Shown piece after piece: positions 20,495-32,050 of a stretch of 64,000 nucleotides of DNA. The stretch comes from Rhodeus uyekii. Lineage: Eukaryota; Chordata; Actinopteri; Cypriniformes; Acheilognathidae. The notes below the pieces were generated by a model. It was not told where the DNA came from. It made no database searches and saw only the letters and a list, made by a program, of their open reading frames with translations. A program made the position numbers and the translations under genes. Position 1 is the first letter of the stretch; every line of letters begins with the position of its first letter. Location of the stretch: contig JAWRVZ010000016.1 of NCBI GenBank assembly GCA_037043235.1, positions 3,261,001-3,325,000 on the forward strand, given 5' to 3'.

Positions 20495-20738
20495 TGTTAC
20501 GCATATCTCAGGTTTTGTGGACTTGTCTTGTCTGATTTGTTTCCATGGTGTCTGATTGGTTTGATTGTGTTCAGGTGTTCCTGTTTAGCTTCCTCATTTC
20601 CTCTGTGTATGTAGTCTGCCTGTTTTTGGTCTTTCCTTTGTCATTCCTTGTTATTGTCAGTGTTACATGGTACCCTGAGTTAAAAGGCCTTTGCTGTAAT
20701 CATTTGTTTACGTCTGATTCCTTCTGAAAACCGTAACA
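20495..20738 (+). mobile_element. short solo LTR with AATAC duplication
   Basis: 244 bp, TGTTACGCATATCTC to ACCGTAACA. It is flanked by AATAC at 20490-20494 and 20739-20743. Strand is taken from the CT-rich U3-like left part. No clear AATAAA. Confidence 0.82.
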
Positions 20739-20743
20739 AATAC

Positions 20744-22103
20744 ATAACAATATTAACTATATATTTACAATATTTAAATGATTTCTGAGGATTACAAGGA
20801 TTACAATATCTAAAGGATTGTAAAACGACACAGTTGATGATATTGAATGAATCAATGTAGAAACTGTTTAAAACTGACAAAACCTTAGTAAATGTATGCA
20901 GTTAAATACAAGTGATTTGTATTTGACTAATTTAAAAAAAACATAACGACAGTCATCACTGAAGTAAACTGGAGAAAGGCACATGATGAGTCATACTGAA
21001 TAAAGCAGTTTTTTCTCTTTACATGTATTTCATGAGTGCTGTTCATGAATCATTCAAACAGACTCATAACTCATATTGGTTTTTATACCTGTCTTGGGAA
21101 ATCTGAATACCCTTCTACACGGCGCACTCCGAGCCTGAAGGTTTGAATAGAGTTCTGACAAAACAACAACATCCAAATCCATTTGTACCTTGCTGTTTAC
21201 CATTTCTTGCATCAGAGATGGAATGCTTATGTATTATATGCGGCAATTTCACAGAAATAGCATCTGACTGTGAATTGGCGTAAGTTCTCATTATCCACAA
21301 AGACACATTTCAACACTTTGTCATAAAAACTTTTGATCCCAGCAATCCTTTTCATTCATGAACTCAAAGCTCACAATCCCTTTATGTCTTCTGTATGCAA
21401 CAACATAAATGAACTTCAAACACATTATATTTTCATCCTAATGTTGTCTGAGATATTCAGAGCATATTCTTATTTTTTAACAGTTTCAAAGTCTTGCATT
21501 TGGGGAGTTGGGAGGCTTTCTTTTGAAAGATTCTCAGTTAATGAGAAGTGAAACACATAAATATAATGCATACAAGTTCTCAGTAATGCCTTAATTACAG
21601 TCGAGACAGTACTGCGCAAGTAAACCGAATTTAAAACCTAACCTTCGGTAAATATACTGTAACCGTAAAATACGTACTTGTAGGTATAAGGGAACAAAAT
21701 GTAAAGTTTGGGTATAAAGGGTTAACAACCAGAAAAATTAACAAATTATTTATACTGTAAGTATTTTGGAAGTAAGGGGTACTACGATTATGATACGATT
21801 ACGTCTATGATTATGATAGGCAACAATCTTACATTTGGAGCAACTTAGCGAGAACATACTCTGCATACGTTTTTGTAATAGTGTACCAATAAAATGTTCC
21901 TGGTTGTTATGCCTTTTTTCAAAAATACTTTACATATTGTTTCAACAAGATATTTTATTTAACAGAATCCATTTTCAAAGAACTATATACGAATTGAGCT
22001 GAACTATACGTTTGGACTACAGCACATTTTTTTCTGGATTTTATGAAGTCACAACGTTACTTATTTAAATACTCTCTGCTCACGGACAACACAAAAAAGG
22101 CGA
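20744..22103. other. no gene recognised
   Basis: AT-rich, low-complexity in places, no frame above about 72 codons. Nothing I can assign to a family. Confidence 0.5.
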
Positions 22104-22108
22104 CATGG

Positions 22109-22469
22109 TGTTATGAAAGTATGAGTGTAGCTGGCGTGCGATGCGGAACAAGGCGCGGACCACAGAGTAAGAAACAAAAATACTTTAATTATAAACGGAA
22201 ACAAAACAGCACGTGGGAGTGCATAAAATAAGGAGGCATCCACACGAAGCAACAACACAACATAATGATAACGTTAACAATAGACAACCTGGGGAGTGAA
22301 CAAGGAGAACTAAAATACTGGCTAGGATTAAACTGAAACACAAAACACCTGTGAACAATAAGTGATGATTGGAACTGAGAGTGACGGTGAGATATGGAAC
22401 GGGGAACATGTGACAAGGAAAAGGCAAACTAAGAGTCCTGAGTAACGAGAAAATAACATAAACGTGACA
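22109..22469 (-). repeat. 3' LTR (minus-strand element)
   Basis: 361 bp; on the minus strand TGTCACGTTTATG to CTTTCATAACA. Confidence 0.92.
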
Positions 22470-22567
22470 TTACTCCCCCCCTCCGGAAAGCGCGACCTTG
22501 CGCCGACGAGAGTTCAGAGAAGGGTGGGGGGGGGGGCACCCTGGAGACCGTATATCCAGGGTCATAG

Positions 22568-22840
22568 TCAGGGTGGTCTCCAGGGCGGTACCAGGGCCAA
22601 GGGGAACCAGGGAGGTTCCAGGGGAAACAGGAGCCAAGACAGGGGAAGAGTCCAAGGTGGAGCCGGGGGAACCAGGAGCCAGGCACCAGGGAGTGTCCAG
22701 GGTGGTACAGGTGGGACCAGGGGCCAGGCACCGGGAGGTGCCCACGGTGGTACAGGTGGGACCAGGGGCCAGGCACCGGGGAGTGTTCAGGGCGGTGCCG
22801 GGGGAATTAGGGGCCAGTCCTTTGTCCCACCCACCCTCAG
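22568..22840 (-). CDS. Trp/Pro 15-residue repeat module ending PPWRPP-stop
   Basis: On the minus strand one frame reads as 45-bp units encoding variants of TLPGAWPLVPPVPPW: two near-perfect units, then diverged ones. It closes with LVPPWRPP and TGA at 22570-22568. The same peptide style and the same last six residues plus stop occur at 34477-34785 and 58896-59090. An in-frame TGA interrupts the first unit here (IPPAPP-stop-TLPGAW) and there is no ATG, so translation would need readthrough or splicing, or the frame is dead. Other frames are also open because the unit is a multiple of three; the choice of frame rests on the cross-element agreement. I know no family with this repeat. Confidence 0.4.
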
Positions 22841-23553
22841 GCTGGTGTTATAGCCCCCCCAAAAAAATATTTAGGGAGAAGCTCCCGAAGGGTAGGCAGG
22901 GTGAGCCGCGCTGGAGGAGGCGGCTCTGGGAGGTCGCTGAAGGCCGGCGGCGGCTCTGGGAGGTCTCTGAAGGCTGGCGGCGGGTCAGGCCACGGCAGGT
23001 CAGGCTCGGACGCTCGGGGAAGCAGGTCAGGCTCGGACGCTCGGGGAAGCAGATCATCAGCGGCCGCTCGGAGCAACAGTTCAGTTGAATCGGCCACTCG
23101 GGGAAACAGTTCAGTTGAATCGGCCGCTCGGGGAAACAGTTCAGTTGAATCGGCCGCTCTGAGAAACAGTTCAGTTGAATCGGCTGCTGGGGGAAACAGT
23201 TCAGTTGAATCGGCCGCTCGGGGAAACCGTTGGGGAACGCTGGCGGGGCCGCGAGGCTCGGGAGCGTTGACGCAGGCGCTTTCTGGTAGGCAACGGGCGC
23301 TGAAGGGGGCAGTAGAGCTGTGAGCGCGAATGCAGCTCGACCAGCGAGACAGACTGGTCCGAGCTGCACTCCAGCGGGCGCAGAATCTTCCCCACGAGGA
23401 GCGGGCGTTGCGGCAGATTGGCGCGCTGCTGCTGCAGGAGAGGTGGAATGTTCCATAGCAGCAGTCTTGTCTTTGTAGGCGACAAAAACCTGGTCTATTG
23501 TTATGAAAGTATGAGTGTAGCTGGCATGCGATGCGGAACAAGGCGCGGACCAC
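22837..23553 (-). pseudogene. repeat-tail reading frame of the minus-strand element
   Basis: A 238-codon frame on the minus strand, overlapping the LTR at its start, so the true start is unknown. It contains five units of AADSTELFPR, then two of LPRASEPD and two of PPPAF(R/S)DLPEP, and stops at 22837. The ELFP core is the same as in ASAVELFPQ of the 7.7-kb element, and the SEPDLPWPD and DLPEPP phrases recur at 33.4-33.7 kb (DLPWPDSPP). A basic stretch (LPTRKRLRQRSR) lies upstream in another frame. I take this to be the C-terminal tail of a gag protein whose head was deleted. Confidence 0.45.
23071..23224 (-). repeat. 30-bp coding repeat, five units
   Basis: CAGTTCAGTTGAATCGG recurs at exact 30-bp intervals five times, starting near 23078. 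Confidence 0.93.
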
Positions 23554-23858
23554 GGAGTAAGAAACAGAAATACTTTAATCATAAACGGAAACAAAACAGC
23601 ACATGGGAGTGCATAAAATAAGGAGGCATCCACACGAAGCAACATCACAACATAATGATAACGTTAACAATAGACAACCTGGGGAGTGACAAGGAGAACT
23701 AAAATACTGGATAGGATTAAACTGAAACACAAAACACCTGTGAACAATAAGTGATGATTGGAACTGAGAGTGACGGTGAGATATGAAACGGGGAACATGT
23801 GACAAGGAAAAGGCAAACTAAGAGTCCTGAGTAACGTGAAAATAACATAAACGTGACA
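23499..23858 (-). repeat. 5' LTR (minus-strand element)
   Basis: 360 bp, the upstream LTR on the minus strand. The GACCAGG block lies directly inside it at 23487-23495. Confidence 0.92.
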
Positions 23859-24298
23859 CATGGCTTGGTTGAGCTGCATTAGAAAAGGCAATGTTGTCGC
23901 TATATCAAAAAGATGCTGTTTTTTCCCACCCCGTTTCCAAAACTCATTTGTTTGGCTTTCTTAAAGCTGAAAAACTTAGAGTGGAAAAAGTTATTAACAC
24001 TAAACACACACACAAATAAAAAACACTGTTCCTGAACATTATAACCCCAACGTTTTTCTGTGTGCTGCACATTTTACGGAGAACATTGTCTAGAACAGTT
24101 TCCAAGTAAAATGAATGCTACGCACAAAATCTTAACCTGAAATGGAGCAGTTCCCACTTTGTCGGGACAGTAGGTTATGTTTGAATCACAACTTGTAAGT
24201 ATGTCTTATTACTTTTAGTTGCATTTTCTATTATTATTTACAATTATAAATTTCATGTTGTTGAAATGATGTAAACTAAGGGCAAAGCTTTGCCTCTG

Positions 24299-25115
24299 TG
24301 TCAGGTTTAGGGGTTGAATTTAATAAATGAGCTTTATTTAATAAAAAGTAAACAAAACACAAACAAAAACTACCCTCAGGGGAAAAACAAGACTGGACTC
24401 AACTAGACTCGACTTGACTCAAAGCATGACAAGAAAAAGCAATGACAAACCAGCACAGGACAGCAAACACAGGGAGAGTAAATAGTGAGAAAACAAGGCA
24501 GGCAACGAGAAAGGACAGGTGGGGAAAATCAATCCATTCACAAGGAAACAAAATGGGTGGTGTTAAACAATGACAAGAGAGCACATGACGCAAGAAACCG
24601 ACGTGAGAATCCATGTGCTTAGACAAAACAAGACATTAATACGGAGCTAATCAGGACACTCAAAAGCTGCATGTCCACACAAAACAGGACAACATAAAAG
24701 CACGCAGCCAGTGAAAACACAAGTTGCGCGCAACACAGCACAAGGCAAGACATGACAAGAAAGCACGCAGCTGATGTAAACATGAACCGCATGCTACAAC
24801 AACTGACATAGACGAGAGCATGCAGCCTGAGCGATCTCGAAAACGCACTTGCTCACAAAACCTTGAAAAAGAGCATGAGTACGAGCGGATACTTATCTCG
24901 TTCGTTCATGAATGTCCGAATTCCGAAACACAAACCCAAACGGAACCAGGCTAGAATCGGGATCGAACACCATGCCCCACACACAAGACCGATCGTGTGG
25001 ACAGGAAAGAGCACGAGCAAGCTCGAAACCGTGCCTCACAAAAGACAAGATATTATGGGAGGGTCAGAGCTCTGCCACAAAACCAAGAAATTACTTGGCA
25101 AGAGTATTGATGTAG
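24299..25115 (-). mobile_element. long solo LTR
   Basis: A minus-strand LTR ending ...CCTAAACCTGACA at 24299, with AATAAAG/ATTAAAT phrases near 24330. Its far end lies near 25115 and is not sharply defined. The middle holds several loose repeats of about 70 bases, each with an AAAACAAGAC or GACATGACAAGA phrase plus GCACGCAGC. The family is shared with 18782-19210. No internal retroelement sequence lies beside it. Confidence 0.65.
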
Positions 25116-25445
25116 TGCCCCTCGGGAAAACTAATCTTGGTTTTGAGATTAATTATTTTTTGTATTACCATAGTTTCCCAATCATGATAAAATGGTGTAT
25201 AACTTTGTATCTAAAATATAGAAGAAAATTATAAAAAAAAAAAAAAAATAGCAACACGCCGAAAGATCCTGTGAAATCTGTGCCTATAAAGTTAATCTAT
25301 GAAATCCATACTGCATGGTCCTCTTGTTTGTTAAAATTTTTAAGTTTGAATAAAACTTGAACTGGTTTGAAATTGACACCACCCTTGATATTTACATCTG
25401 AGTAGAGCTTGCGGTTATGGTATTTGTCACTTGGTATTTGGTTAT
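25116..25445. other. no gene recognised
   Basis: AT-rich, with a poly-A run at 25234-25248 and two TTGTCACTT phrases just before the next LTR. Confidence 0.5.
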
Positions 25446-25836
25446 TGTCACTTCCTGTCAGCCTTGTTATTGTCTTACTTCCTGTTGGTAAGGTCATTGT
25501 TTCACTCCCTGCACCTGTCTTGTGATCACTTACATGTCTACCCAGGTGTTTGTCATTCCCTTGTGTATAAATCACTCTTGCATTTCCCTTGTGTTTGTCG
25601 GTTGTTGAAGTTTGTTGTTGTGGTTATGGCGATGTCCTGTGTGTCTTTCTCATGAGTCCTGCCAGAGTATGAGTTTTGTTCTATTAAGTTCTATGCACAT
25701 GAGTGCTTATTTGAGTTGGTATTTAAAGTCTTTTGTTTTCGTTTATTATTATTAAAGTGAATTTGAGTTTTGGAATCCCGCCTTGCCTGCCTCCTGTTTT
25801 CCGCATCGCACACGTCCGTCTCCTCGATTCATAACA
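25446..25836 (+). mobile_element. 5' LTR of a truncated gag element
   Basis: 391 bp, TGTCACTTCCTGTC to CGATTCATAACA, with GTGTATAAATC as TATA-like box and ATTAAAGTG before the end. It is followed at once by GAACAACCGACCAGGG, the block shared with the element at 6.8 kb. Confidence 0.85.
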
Positions 25837-25886
25837 GAACAACCGACCAGGGTTTGTCACCCCCACAAGACTTTTGTTTTGGCGCA

Positions 25887-26294
25887 ATGGACTCTTCTAG
25901 ACAGGTTGAGTTCTGCCTGGTCTCTCTCCGGCAAGGTGGCCCGGCCCTGCTGAACTATGTCACAGACTTTATTGAGCTTTCTAACCGGGTGAGTTGGGGT
26001 GATTCAGCACTCATTTTTTGTTTCAAGTGGGGACTGGAAACGGAGGTAATCCGGGCTCAAGGGTGCCCGGGAGCCTCCCTCACTGATTACATTAACCTGG
26101 TGCTGTGGCTAAATGATGAGAACTTTGAGGTCGAGGAAGTGACCGAGTCAGCGCTCCTGAGCCCCGCGACCGAGTCAGCGCTTGGACAGGGTTATATAAT
26201 TAAATATCTGGACAGGGTTACTTTTATGTCTGCCCTTATTGCATATGCATTCTTAGGAGTTTCCCTATCAGACACAATGGGAGGAAAGTATTAA
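25887..26294 (+). pseudogene. truncated gag of the 25.4-kb LTR element
   Basis: From the ATG at 25887 (51 bases after the LTR) the frame reads MDSSRQVEFCLVSLRQGG, NYVTDFIELSNRVSWGDSA, FKWGLETEV, YINLVLWLNDENFEVEEV and then breaks off into unrelated AT-rich sequence at about 26187. Every block has a counterpart in the gag at 7256 (LASLRQGG, YTTEFLELVNQVSWGNAA, FWLGLDDEL, FVNFVLLLNGS) and the last one in 33085 (NGSDFKVEEV). The element has lost its repeat tail and 3' LTR. This copy defines the gag core best. Confidence 0.72.
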
Positions 26295-27960
26295 AATGAA
26301 GGTGATTTACTAAATTTTGAACTAGTCAATTTACTGGTATTTGCAGTGTTATTTACTGCCCAAATAAGCATGTCTTAAACTAGATGCTAATTTGCAATGC
26401 TCTTGGTAGATTGTGTTGGTCATTATGGAAATATTCCGGCTGTATCTGTGTTTTTTGTTTTGCATGTTGTCTGTAAATGATGTGCAGAGAATTCCACTGT
26501 TTTTGGCTTTGTGCTCTTACAATATTTTTTCTTGTTTAGTAAATTTGTCCCCATATTGTCAATGAGTAAAAATCTGTAATATGGTTAATAAAATGTGACC
26601 TTTCAGTACACATTTCCACAGGTCATTCACAAGCTTCAGGTTTGTTGCATTACATCTCATGGCTGCAGTACACACAACAAGGTTGGGTTCTAGGCAGCCA
26701 TCGAAACGTATTCTGAGGATGAAGACAACCCATCACACCAGTAGCCTGTGTGGTCTAATAACTACAAAGTTGACCTTCCTGATCCCAATCTCCCACATGA
26801 CCTTTCCCTTACATTCACACTCCACCAATGGAGTAGCTCTCCTGACAATAGCCATGTCTTACAACTCCCTACGGTTTCACTCTCAATTTCTCTTATTTTT
26901 ACACAGTTGTTCATTTCACAGTTGTTCTTTCTATCCTTTCTTCTCTCCAGTACACAATTGTTCTCACAGGCACTCTTTCTCTTCCCCTTAGACTCATTAC
27001 TGTTTTACGCATCTCTCTCTCAGAGCCCCTGTAGTTCTGGACCTGCAGTCTCTCTGCTCATTATTGCTCTTCCAGCATTCTCAGACTGAGCTGTACATCT
27101 ATTCTTCTGTCATACAAGGATGAACGCAAACTCCCACTATACCTCTACGTGACAGTGCATCATCATAAGACTAAATAGTATTTATTTATCTTTTAATCCT
27201 GTCGAACAAGTGGATCTATTTTATAAAGATCTGGGATGCTCAGGTTTTATGTCCCAGATTAGTATGTAGTTTGGTCGCTGAGATTAAAAGAAGACAAACT
27301 TCAAAGGGGACAGTATGTTCATGTTTTTAATAAAAATACTGTTGGTTATTAGTTTAAGTTAGCTCGGGTCCATTAAAGATCATTTACAGGTCAAACTTTT
27401 GATTTCAACTATGCATGGAAATTACCATTAGCTAAGATTTACATAGAACACAAAGTATTTTTCATTTTTGGTTCATGTTAACTAATATAAAAAAGGTATC
27501 ACCTAATTGTGCTTTCAGTTATTCTTTTTAAACATAAAAGTCGTTTATTTTTATTGTTATGAATTACTTTTCTAATTTCATTTGTCTTTTCACAGCAGCA
27601 GCACTTAAAAAACTGACTGCTATTTTACAAAGAAAGTATATAAAAAATTGTACATCCATAATAAAGGCAGTTCAACAGCAAATTTCGGATAATATTAAAA
27701 TCATAAAGTACATCTATGAAACAAAAATATACCTGCCCTTCAGGGAAATCTAGTTAGTCTGACTAGTGTTATATTTATAGTTTTCATGACCACTTTTTTG
27801 AGCCTTTTATTTATTTAAGTCACGCTACAGAAAACGGCACAGACAGAAGAATGTTACTTAGATTCTATCAGAGAAATGAAGAAGACAGCTGGCAGTGTGT
27901 GCAGGTGAGGGATGGTGATAGAGAGATGGTACTGGTGGTGTGGAATGTTTGTCAAATCTG
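26295..27960. other. no gene recognised
   Basis: Frames up to about 113 codons occur around 26659-27089 but are overlapping, Ser/Leu-rich and without motif, so I do not call them. The stretch 27360-27500 (GTTCATGTTAACTAATA) has the flavour of a short fish MITE. Nothing else stands out. Confidence 0.5.
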
Positions 27961-27966
27961 AAAGCA

Positions 27967-28140
27967 GGGGGGTATTCCAGAAAGCAGGTTATGAGAGATA
28001 CCCAGGTGTGTTTAAGGGTAACTAAGCAAATAAATAAACTTTTGGTTGCAAACTTGCTGGGTATGCAAATAGCCATAGAAACTTACTCTCTGAACAAAAC
28101 CTGATGTGGAGCTTCAGAGGTGTTCATCGCATAAGTGCCC
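27967..28140 (+). mobile_element. possible MITE end
   Basis: GGGGTATTCCAGAAAGCAGG at 27967 resembles the terminus of a common fish non-autonomous DNA transposon. The opposite end is not seen. Confidence 0.3.
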
Positions 28141-28704
28141 TATTGATGAGGCTCCAGTGGGTGTGACAGATGTGTGTTTCTAGATGAAAATTAAACTTTA
28201 TAGAACGCATTTCTGATGCAAAACTGCAACTTCAATAACTACTAGATTGTCTTTCATCATCTCGTGTTTGAGATCCATCAATGGGAAGGACATTCGCACC
28301 TGACCTCTGAAGAAACATCCAACTGCCCAAAGTCTGGCATGAATGACAGAAGCGCATGCCCACCCCTTAAAAGAGTGTTTTAAGCACAATCTTTCCTCAG
28401 TTGATATTCTCTTCTTGTGACCTCTTTGTTATGCAGCTTTACTGTTTTCGCCTGACTTTACTATAGTCTACAGGAGGAAATATCTTTTGATCAAGGCATA
28501 TGAGTATCAGTATCATTCTGAGTGTACCGCAATATATTTCTTGGTCTACAAGCCACCCTCGCTCGCTACATAGATTTTTCTTAGGCTGCCTGCCTGCTTC
28601 TGCACATTTCAGATCTCATATGTATCAGGATAGTGTATTCAGAACAGTGAATAGTGTGTAACCAGGCACACTTCGCTCAGCCCATATCAATTATTTTGAG
28701 CTCC

Positions 28705-28990
28705 CAATGTGTGGAAGGCTCTAATTCATTTTCTGCCCCTCTTGCAGGAGCATCATGTGCTGGTGCGCTGCAACAATACTACAGCGGTAGCTCATATAAA
28801 CTTCCATAATATGTCTGTTTATATGGAGCAGGCAGCATTTTATGTCATTGTGGGTGACCCAAGACAGCCTTCCTGTAAGAGGCCCAACTTAAACACATTG
28901 AGGCTCCCCCATGCAGTGAAGATAAGGTTTTTCTCAGGCCCAACCTGGCCTTTATGCCAAAATGCCTTGCAGCGTTCACATGTGAGGTGA
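28705..28990 (+). pseudogene. DIRS1-like RNase H fragment
   Basis: Encodes ALIHFLPLLQEHHVLVRCNNTTAVAHIN, matching the part of DIRS elements after the reverse transcriptase (HVLVRTDNTTxVxYIN). It ends in frame-broken sequence. In an intact element this segment would follow the piece found at 31060-31240, so it is out of order here. Confidence 0.65.
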
Positions 28991-29275
28991 TTGAGCAGAG
29001 GATCAGAGGTTTAACACGGGCAGTATGTTTGTTTATTTACCTTTTGTTAATAAACCATCCCTTTACTTGCACGTGAGTCCTCCCGTTTCCATTCCATGAC
29101 AAGGACGAGAGAGAACCAGGCCTATATTTACATTGGTTTTGTTTGTGTGTGTGTGGGTGGCAGTCGTCTGTAAGGGAATGCTGCAATTACTAATTATTAA
29201 TAAATTTGTTTATTTCATTATTAAAGTGTTAACTGTTCACCGGTTCCCAGACCCTTCTTCCCTGTATTACTAACT

Positions 29276-29900
29276 TTGCTAAACATGGATATCGAGGTTG
29301 CTGCCTCTGAGCATTCTTCCCGCAATGATAAAACACAAGAGGAACTACTCGAGGTAGTCATTCATGCAATGGCCAAGCCTACAGTAAGACTGGCCATGGG
29401 AGCACTGACTCTACCCTCTAAACTGTACAGGACCATCTCATCGCTGAAGGGAAAAAAATTCAAGAAGCAGGTCAGGCTGGTGCTGTACTGCGCTGCATAC
29501 CAAGGCGGAGTTACAAGCATGCCAGGCTGACTTGGTGAAGGATCTAAGTGTGGGTGGCATTCTCTGAGATTTGTGGAGCTACAGATCAACGTGACTAAAC
29601 AGACAGCCTGCGCCATTGGCCAGGCTGTCTGGCTGCACTAGATGCCACGTAGAGACTTATATGGCTTCATTTAATGGGCATCAAAGAAAGAGTTTGAGGC
29701 TTCCTTCTTGATGCCCCTCTTTCACCTTCCACCTTCTTTCTCTTTCAGCACAGTGGTCAGCAAATTCAGGGAGGTGAAGAAACACATTTGTACAATTCCT
29801 TCCTCTTCGTACTCAGAGGGAGGGGCTATCGGCCACCCAGCTGCAATCTGGTCCGTGTGGCAAATCACACTCCTCATCTTCAAGACTGAGGACATGCCCA
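29276..29900 (+). pseudogene. DIRS1-like gag remnant
   Basis: Broken frames preserve the order of a DIRS gag: MAKPTVRLAMGALTL near 29370, a segment with RATDQ near 29580, then WLHLMGIKE and LMPLFHLPPS near 29660-29730, where intact fish DIRS elements have WLNLxxIKxxDxxFLxxAPxSP. Several stops and frameshifts are present. There is no start codon I would trust. Confidence 0.55.
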
Positions 29901-30118
29901 GCAGCCTCAGAAAAGACCCAATTTTAGGACAATGATGTATGAGAAGAAGTCTTGATGGCTTTGCACCCATGTCTAACAGGGTGGCCTTCTCTCCGGTACT
30001 CTCACAAAACCACTGTAACATCCCCACCACCTCTGGTCACCTCTGGTGAGGCAGCTGTTTTGTGAAATGTGAAATGTTCTATCTCTTCCTGTTATCACCC
30101 AAACACAAAACATTCGTA

Positions 30119-30140
30119 CCCCCCCCCCCCCCCCCCCCCC
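30119..30140. repeat. poly-C run, 22 bases
   Basis: Uninterrupted C22; its length in the assembly may be unreliable. Confidence 0.9.
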
Positions 30141-30539
30141 AACAGGACATACTCAAATTGGCACCCTTCTCATAAACCTTGACAGGATGGGAGCTACTGC
30201 GAGGTATCTATTTGGGTTCTAAAGTTTACAGGATTCAGTTTGCTCACTGCGTTCTGCATTTCAGCTCTGTGGTCTCCATTACTGTAACACTGTCACAAGA
30301 ACTGCTATATCTTTTGGGGAAAAGGGGTTGTGAAAAAATATGGGGGGTTGTGTCTGGTTTTAAATCCTTGCAACTTCAATCAGTCCCTTAGAACAAGATA
30401 AGAATTATCAAGTTGGTCATGTCATAAATCCAACTTCGCAGTTTTTTTTTTTGTCTCGATTCATCTGAAGGAAGAGTTTTTCAGAATTTCATATAGAAAT
30501 ACTGCTACAGCACAGGAAGTTCCTGAGCCTTGTTTTCAG

Positions 30540-31241
30540 AGGCGAAGCTTACCAATATCAGGTTCTTCCATTCTGTCTAGCTTCATCACCCTGCATATTC
30601 ACAAAATGCAAGGAGGACTCCAGGGAATTCACATTTTGGTTGACACTGACTGTCTCATGAGCTTACGTTTCGATATCCAGTTGTCGTCCCAGCTCATCTC
30701 ATCTCTGGTTGTGAGTCAACACCAAGAAAAGCATTATCTCTCCTAACCAAAGTACGATGTACTTAGGAGTTGTATGGAACTTGGTCACCATGTGGGCATG
30801 ACTGTCTCCCGCACATATTAAAATGAATCTAAACACACTAACCAACATCAGGCTAGTTCAGACATTACTGTTCATCAATATCAGAGAATTTAAGGTCTCA
30901 TGGCAGCACGACAGTGATCCCTCTGGGCCTTTTGCATATGATACCACTTCATTTGTGGCTCAAAGCCAGGAGATTTCATCCATGGACCAATCTCAGATAG
31001 CAAAATAAGGGTTACTTGCCAAGTACCCTCTCTATATGACTCAGACGCCGGTTCTTTGCCTTAAGTATCTTGCTGTTGCAAAATGCAAATGACAGATGCC
31101 TCCCATTTGCACTGTGGAGCAGTCTTAGATGGCCGTCCAGCCCATGGGGCACAGAGGGGCCATCATCCCGATTGACACATCAACTGCCTCGAATAGATGG
31201 CTGTATTTATGGCCCTGAAGTACTACCTCTAGGACAACATT
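30540..31241 (+). pseudogene. DIRS1-like reverse transcriptase/RNase H remnant
   Basis: Near 30720-30800 the frames give YLGVVWNL and TMWA-like phrases, corresponding to FLGVVWDSxTMxARLSP of DIRS polymerases. At 31085-31240 they give GAVLDGRPAHG, HINCLE and MAVFMALKYYL, corresponding to the RNase H block. Frames shift several times. The element is cut at about 31242 by the Tc1 remnant. Confidence 0.65.
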
Positions 31242-32050
31242 ATGCTGTGTAAAACATCATCCAGCATGTGTGTCAATAATGGCCTGGGGAGGATAATCCT
31301 TGGAGGGTCACACACATGTGCTATGTACTGGGATGAAAGAGTACTGTAAGTGTCACGGTTCGGAAGGTGAAGGACTCAAGTGCAGGGGAAAGTAAAGGAT
31401 TTATTTGCAAAGTAACAACACATAACACGAGAAAACAAAAACCCACGAGGGAGAAAACATTAACTGAAACATGAAACTAAGACACACCATGAAACACTAC
31501 CAACCGGATGAGACAGTACGGGGATTCAGGAAACATAGAATGACAACGATGCCACGCTAGACAGCAAACACACTGGGATTAAATAGGGCACATGAGGGAA
31601 GGTAGTGATGAGACACAGCTGGGAATGATTAAGGGAAACAAGGAGGCAGGGCAGACACTAATGAGAGACAAACACAAGGGGAAGCGCAGTGCCACGGCTC
31701 TGTCACTAGAGGCACTGGAAACGGAACTGAACTTGACAGAACCGTGACAGTCAGACCTTATGCTAGTGAAGTGGGCCCTGGGTTCCTCCTGGTACATGAT
31801 AATGCCCATCGTCATGTGGCTAGAGTGTGCAGGCAGTTTATGAATGACGAAGGCATTGATGTCTTTGTCTGACCCTCACGTTCCCCTCACGTATCAGAGC
31901 ATCCAAAGCCGTCAAGTAGCACCCCAGACTGTCCAGAAGCTCAATGATGCCCTAATCCAGGTCTGGAAGAAGATCTCCAGGACGCCATCCACTGTCTCAT
32001 CAGGGGCCCAGATGTTGTCGAGATTGCACATAGGCGTGTATAGCATATAG
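31242..32050 (+). pseudogene. Tc1-like transposase remnant split by a solo LTR
   Basis: The first part (31270-31350) encodes SVMAWGG and LEGHTHVLYWDERVL. The second part (31750-32000) encodes PGFLLVHDNAHRHVARVCRQF-type sequence across frames, then RQVAPQTVQKLNDALIQVWKKI. This is the DDE half of a Tc1 transposase. The conserved SPDLNPIEHLWD block is deleted between 31870 and 31895, so the copy is dead. It lies inside DIRS debris and hosts the LTR at 31351-31749. Confidence 0.75.
31351..31749 (-). mobile_element. solo LTR inside the Tc1 remnant
   Basis: 399 bp with mirrored ends TGTCACGGTTC and GAACCGTGACA. Flanks are GTAAG (31346-31350) and GTCAG (31750-31754), a 5-bp duplication with one change. 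AATAAATCC on the minus strand near 31400 sets the orientation. Confidence 0.82.

Larger units (their letters stand above)
22109..23858 (-). mobile_element. complete short LTR retrotransposon, gag-less, CATGG duplication
   Basis: Minus-strand element with LTRs 23499-23858 (5') and 22109-22469 (3'), flanked by CATGG at 22104-22108 and 23859-23863. The two LTRs differ at about ten of 360 positions, so insertion is recent but older than the element at 6.8 kb. The internal 1.03 kb has the GACCAGG block next to the 5' LTR and the purine tract GGAGGGGGGGAG next to the 3' LTR. Between them it contains repeat-tail coding sequence but no convincing gag core and no pol. It would depend fully on proteins from other elements. 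Confidence 0.92.

Noticed and set aside
26659..27089. Two overlapping frames of about 110 codons, Ser/Phe/Leu-rich
   Set aside because: No motif, no splice context, pyrimidine-rich composition explains the openness.
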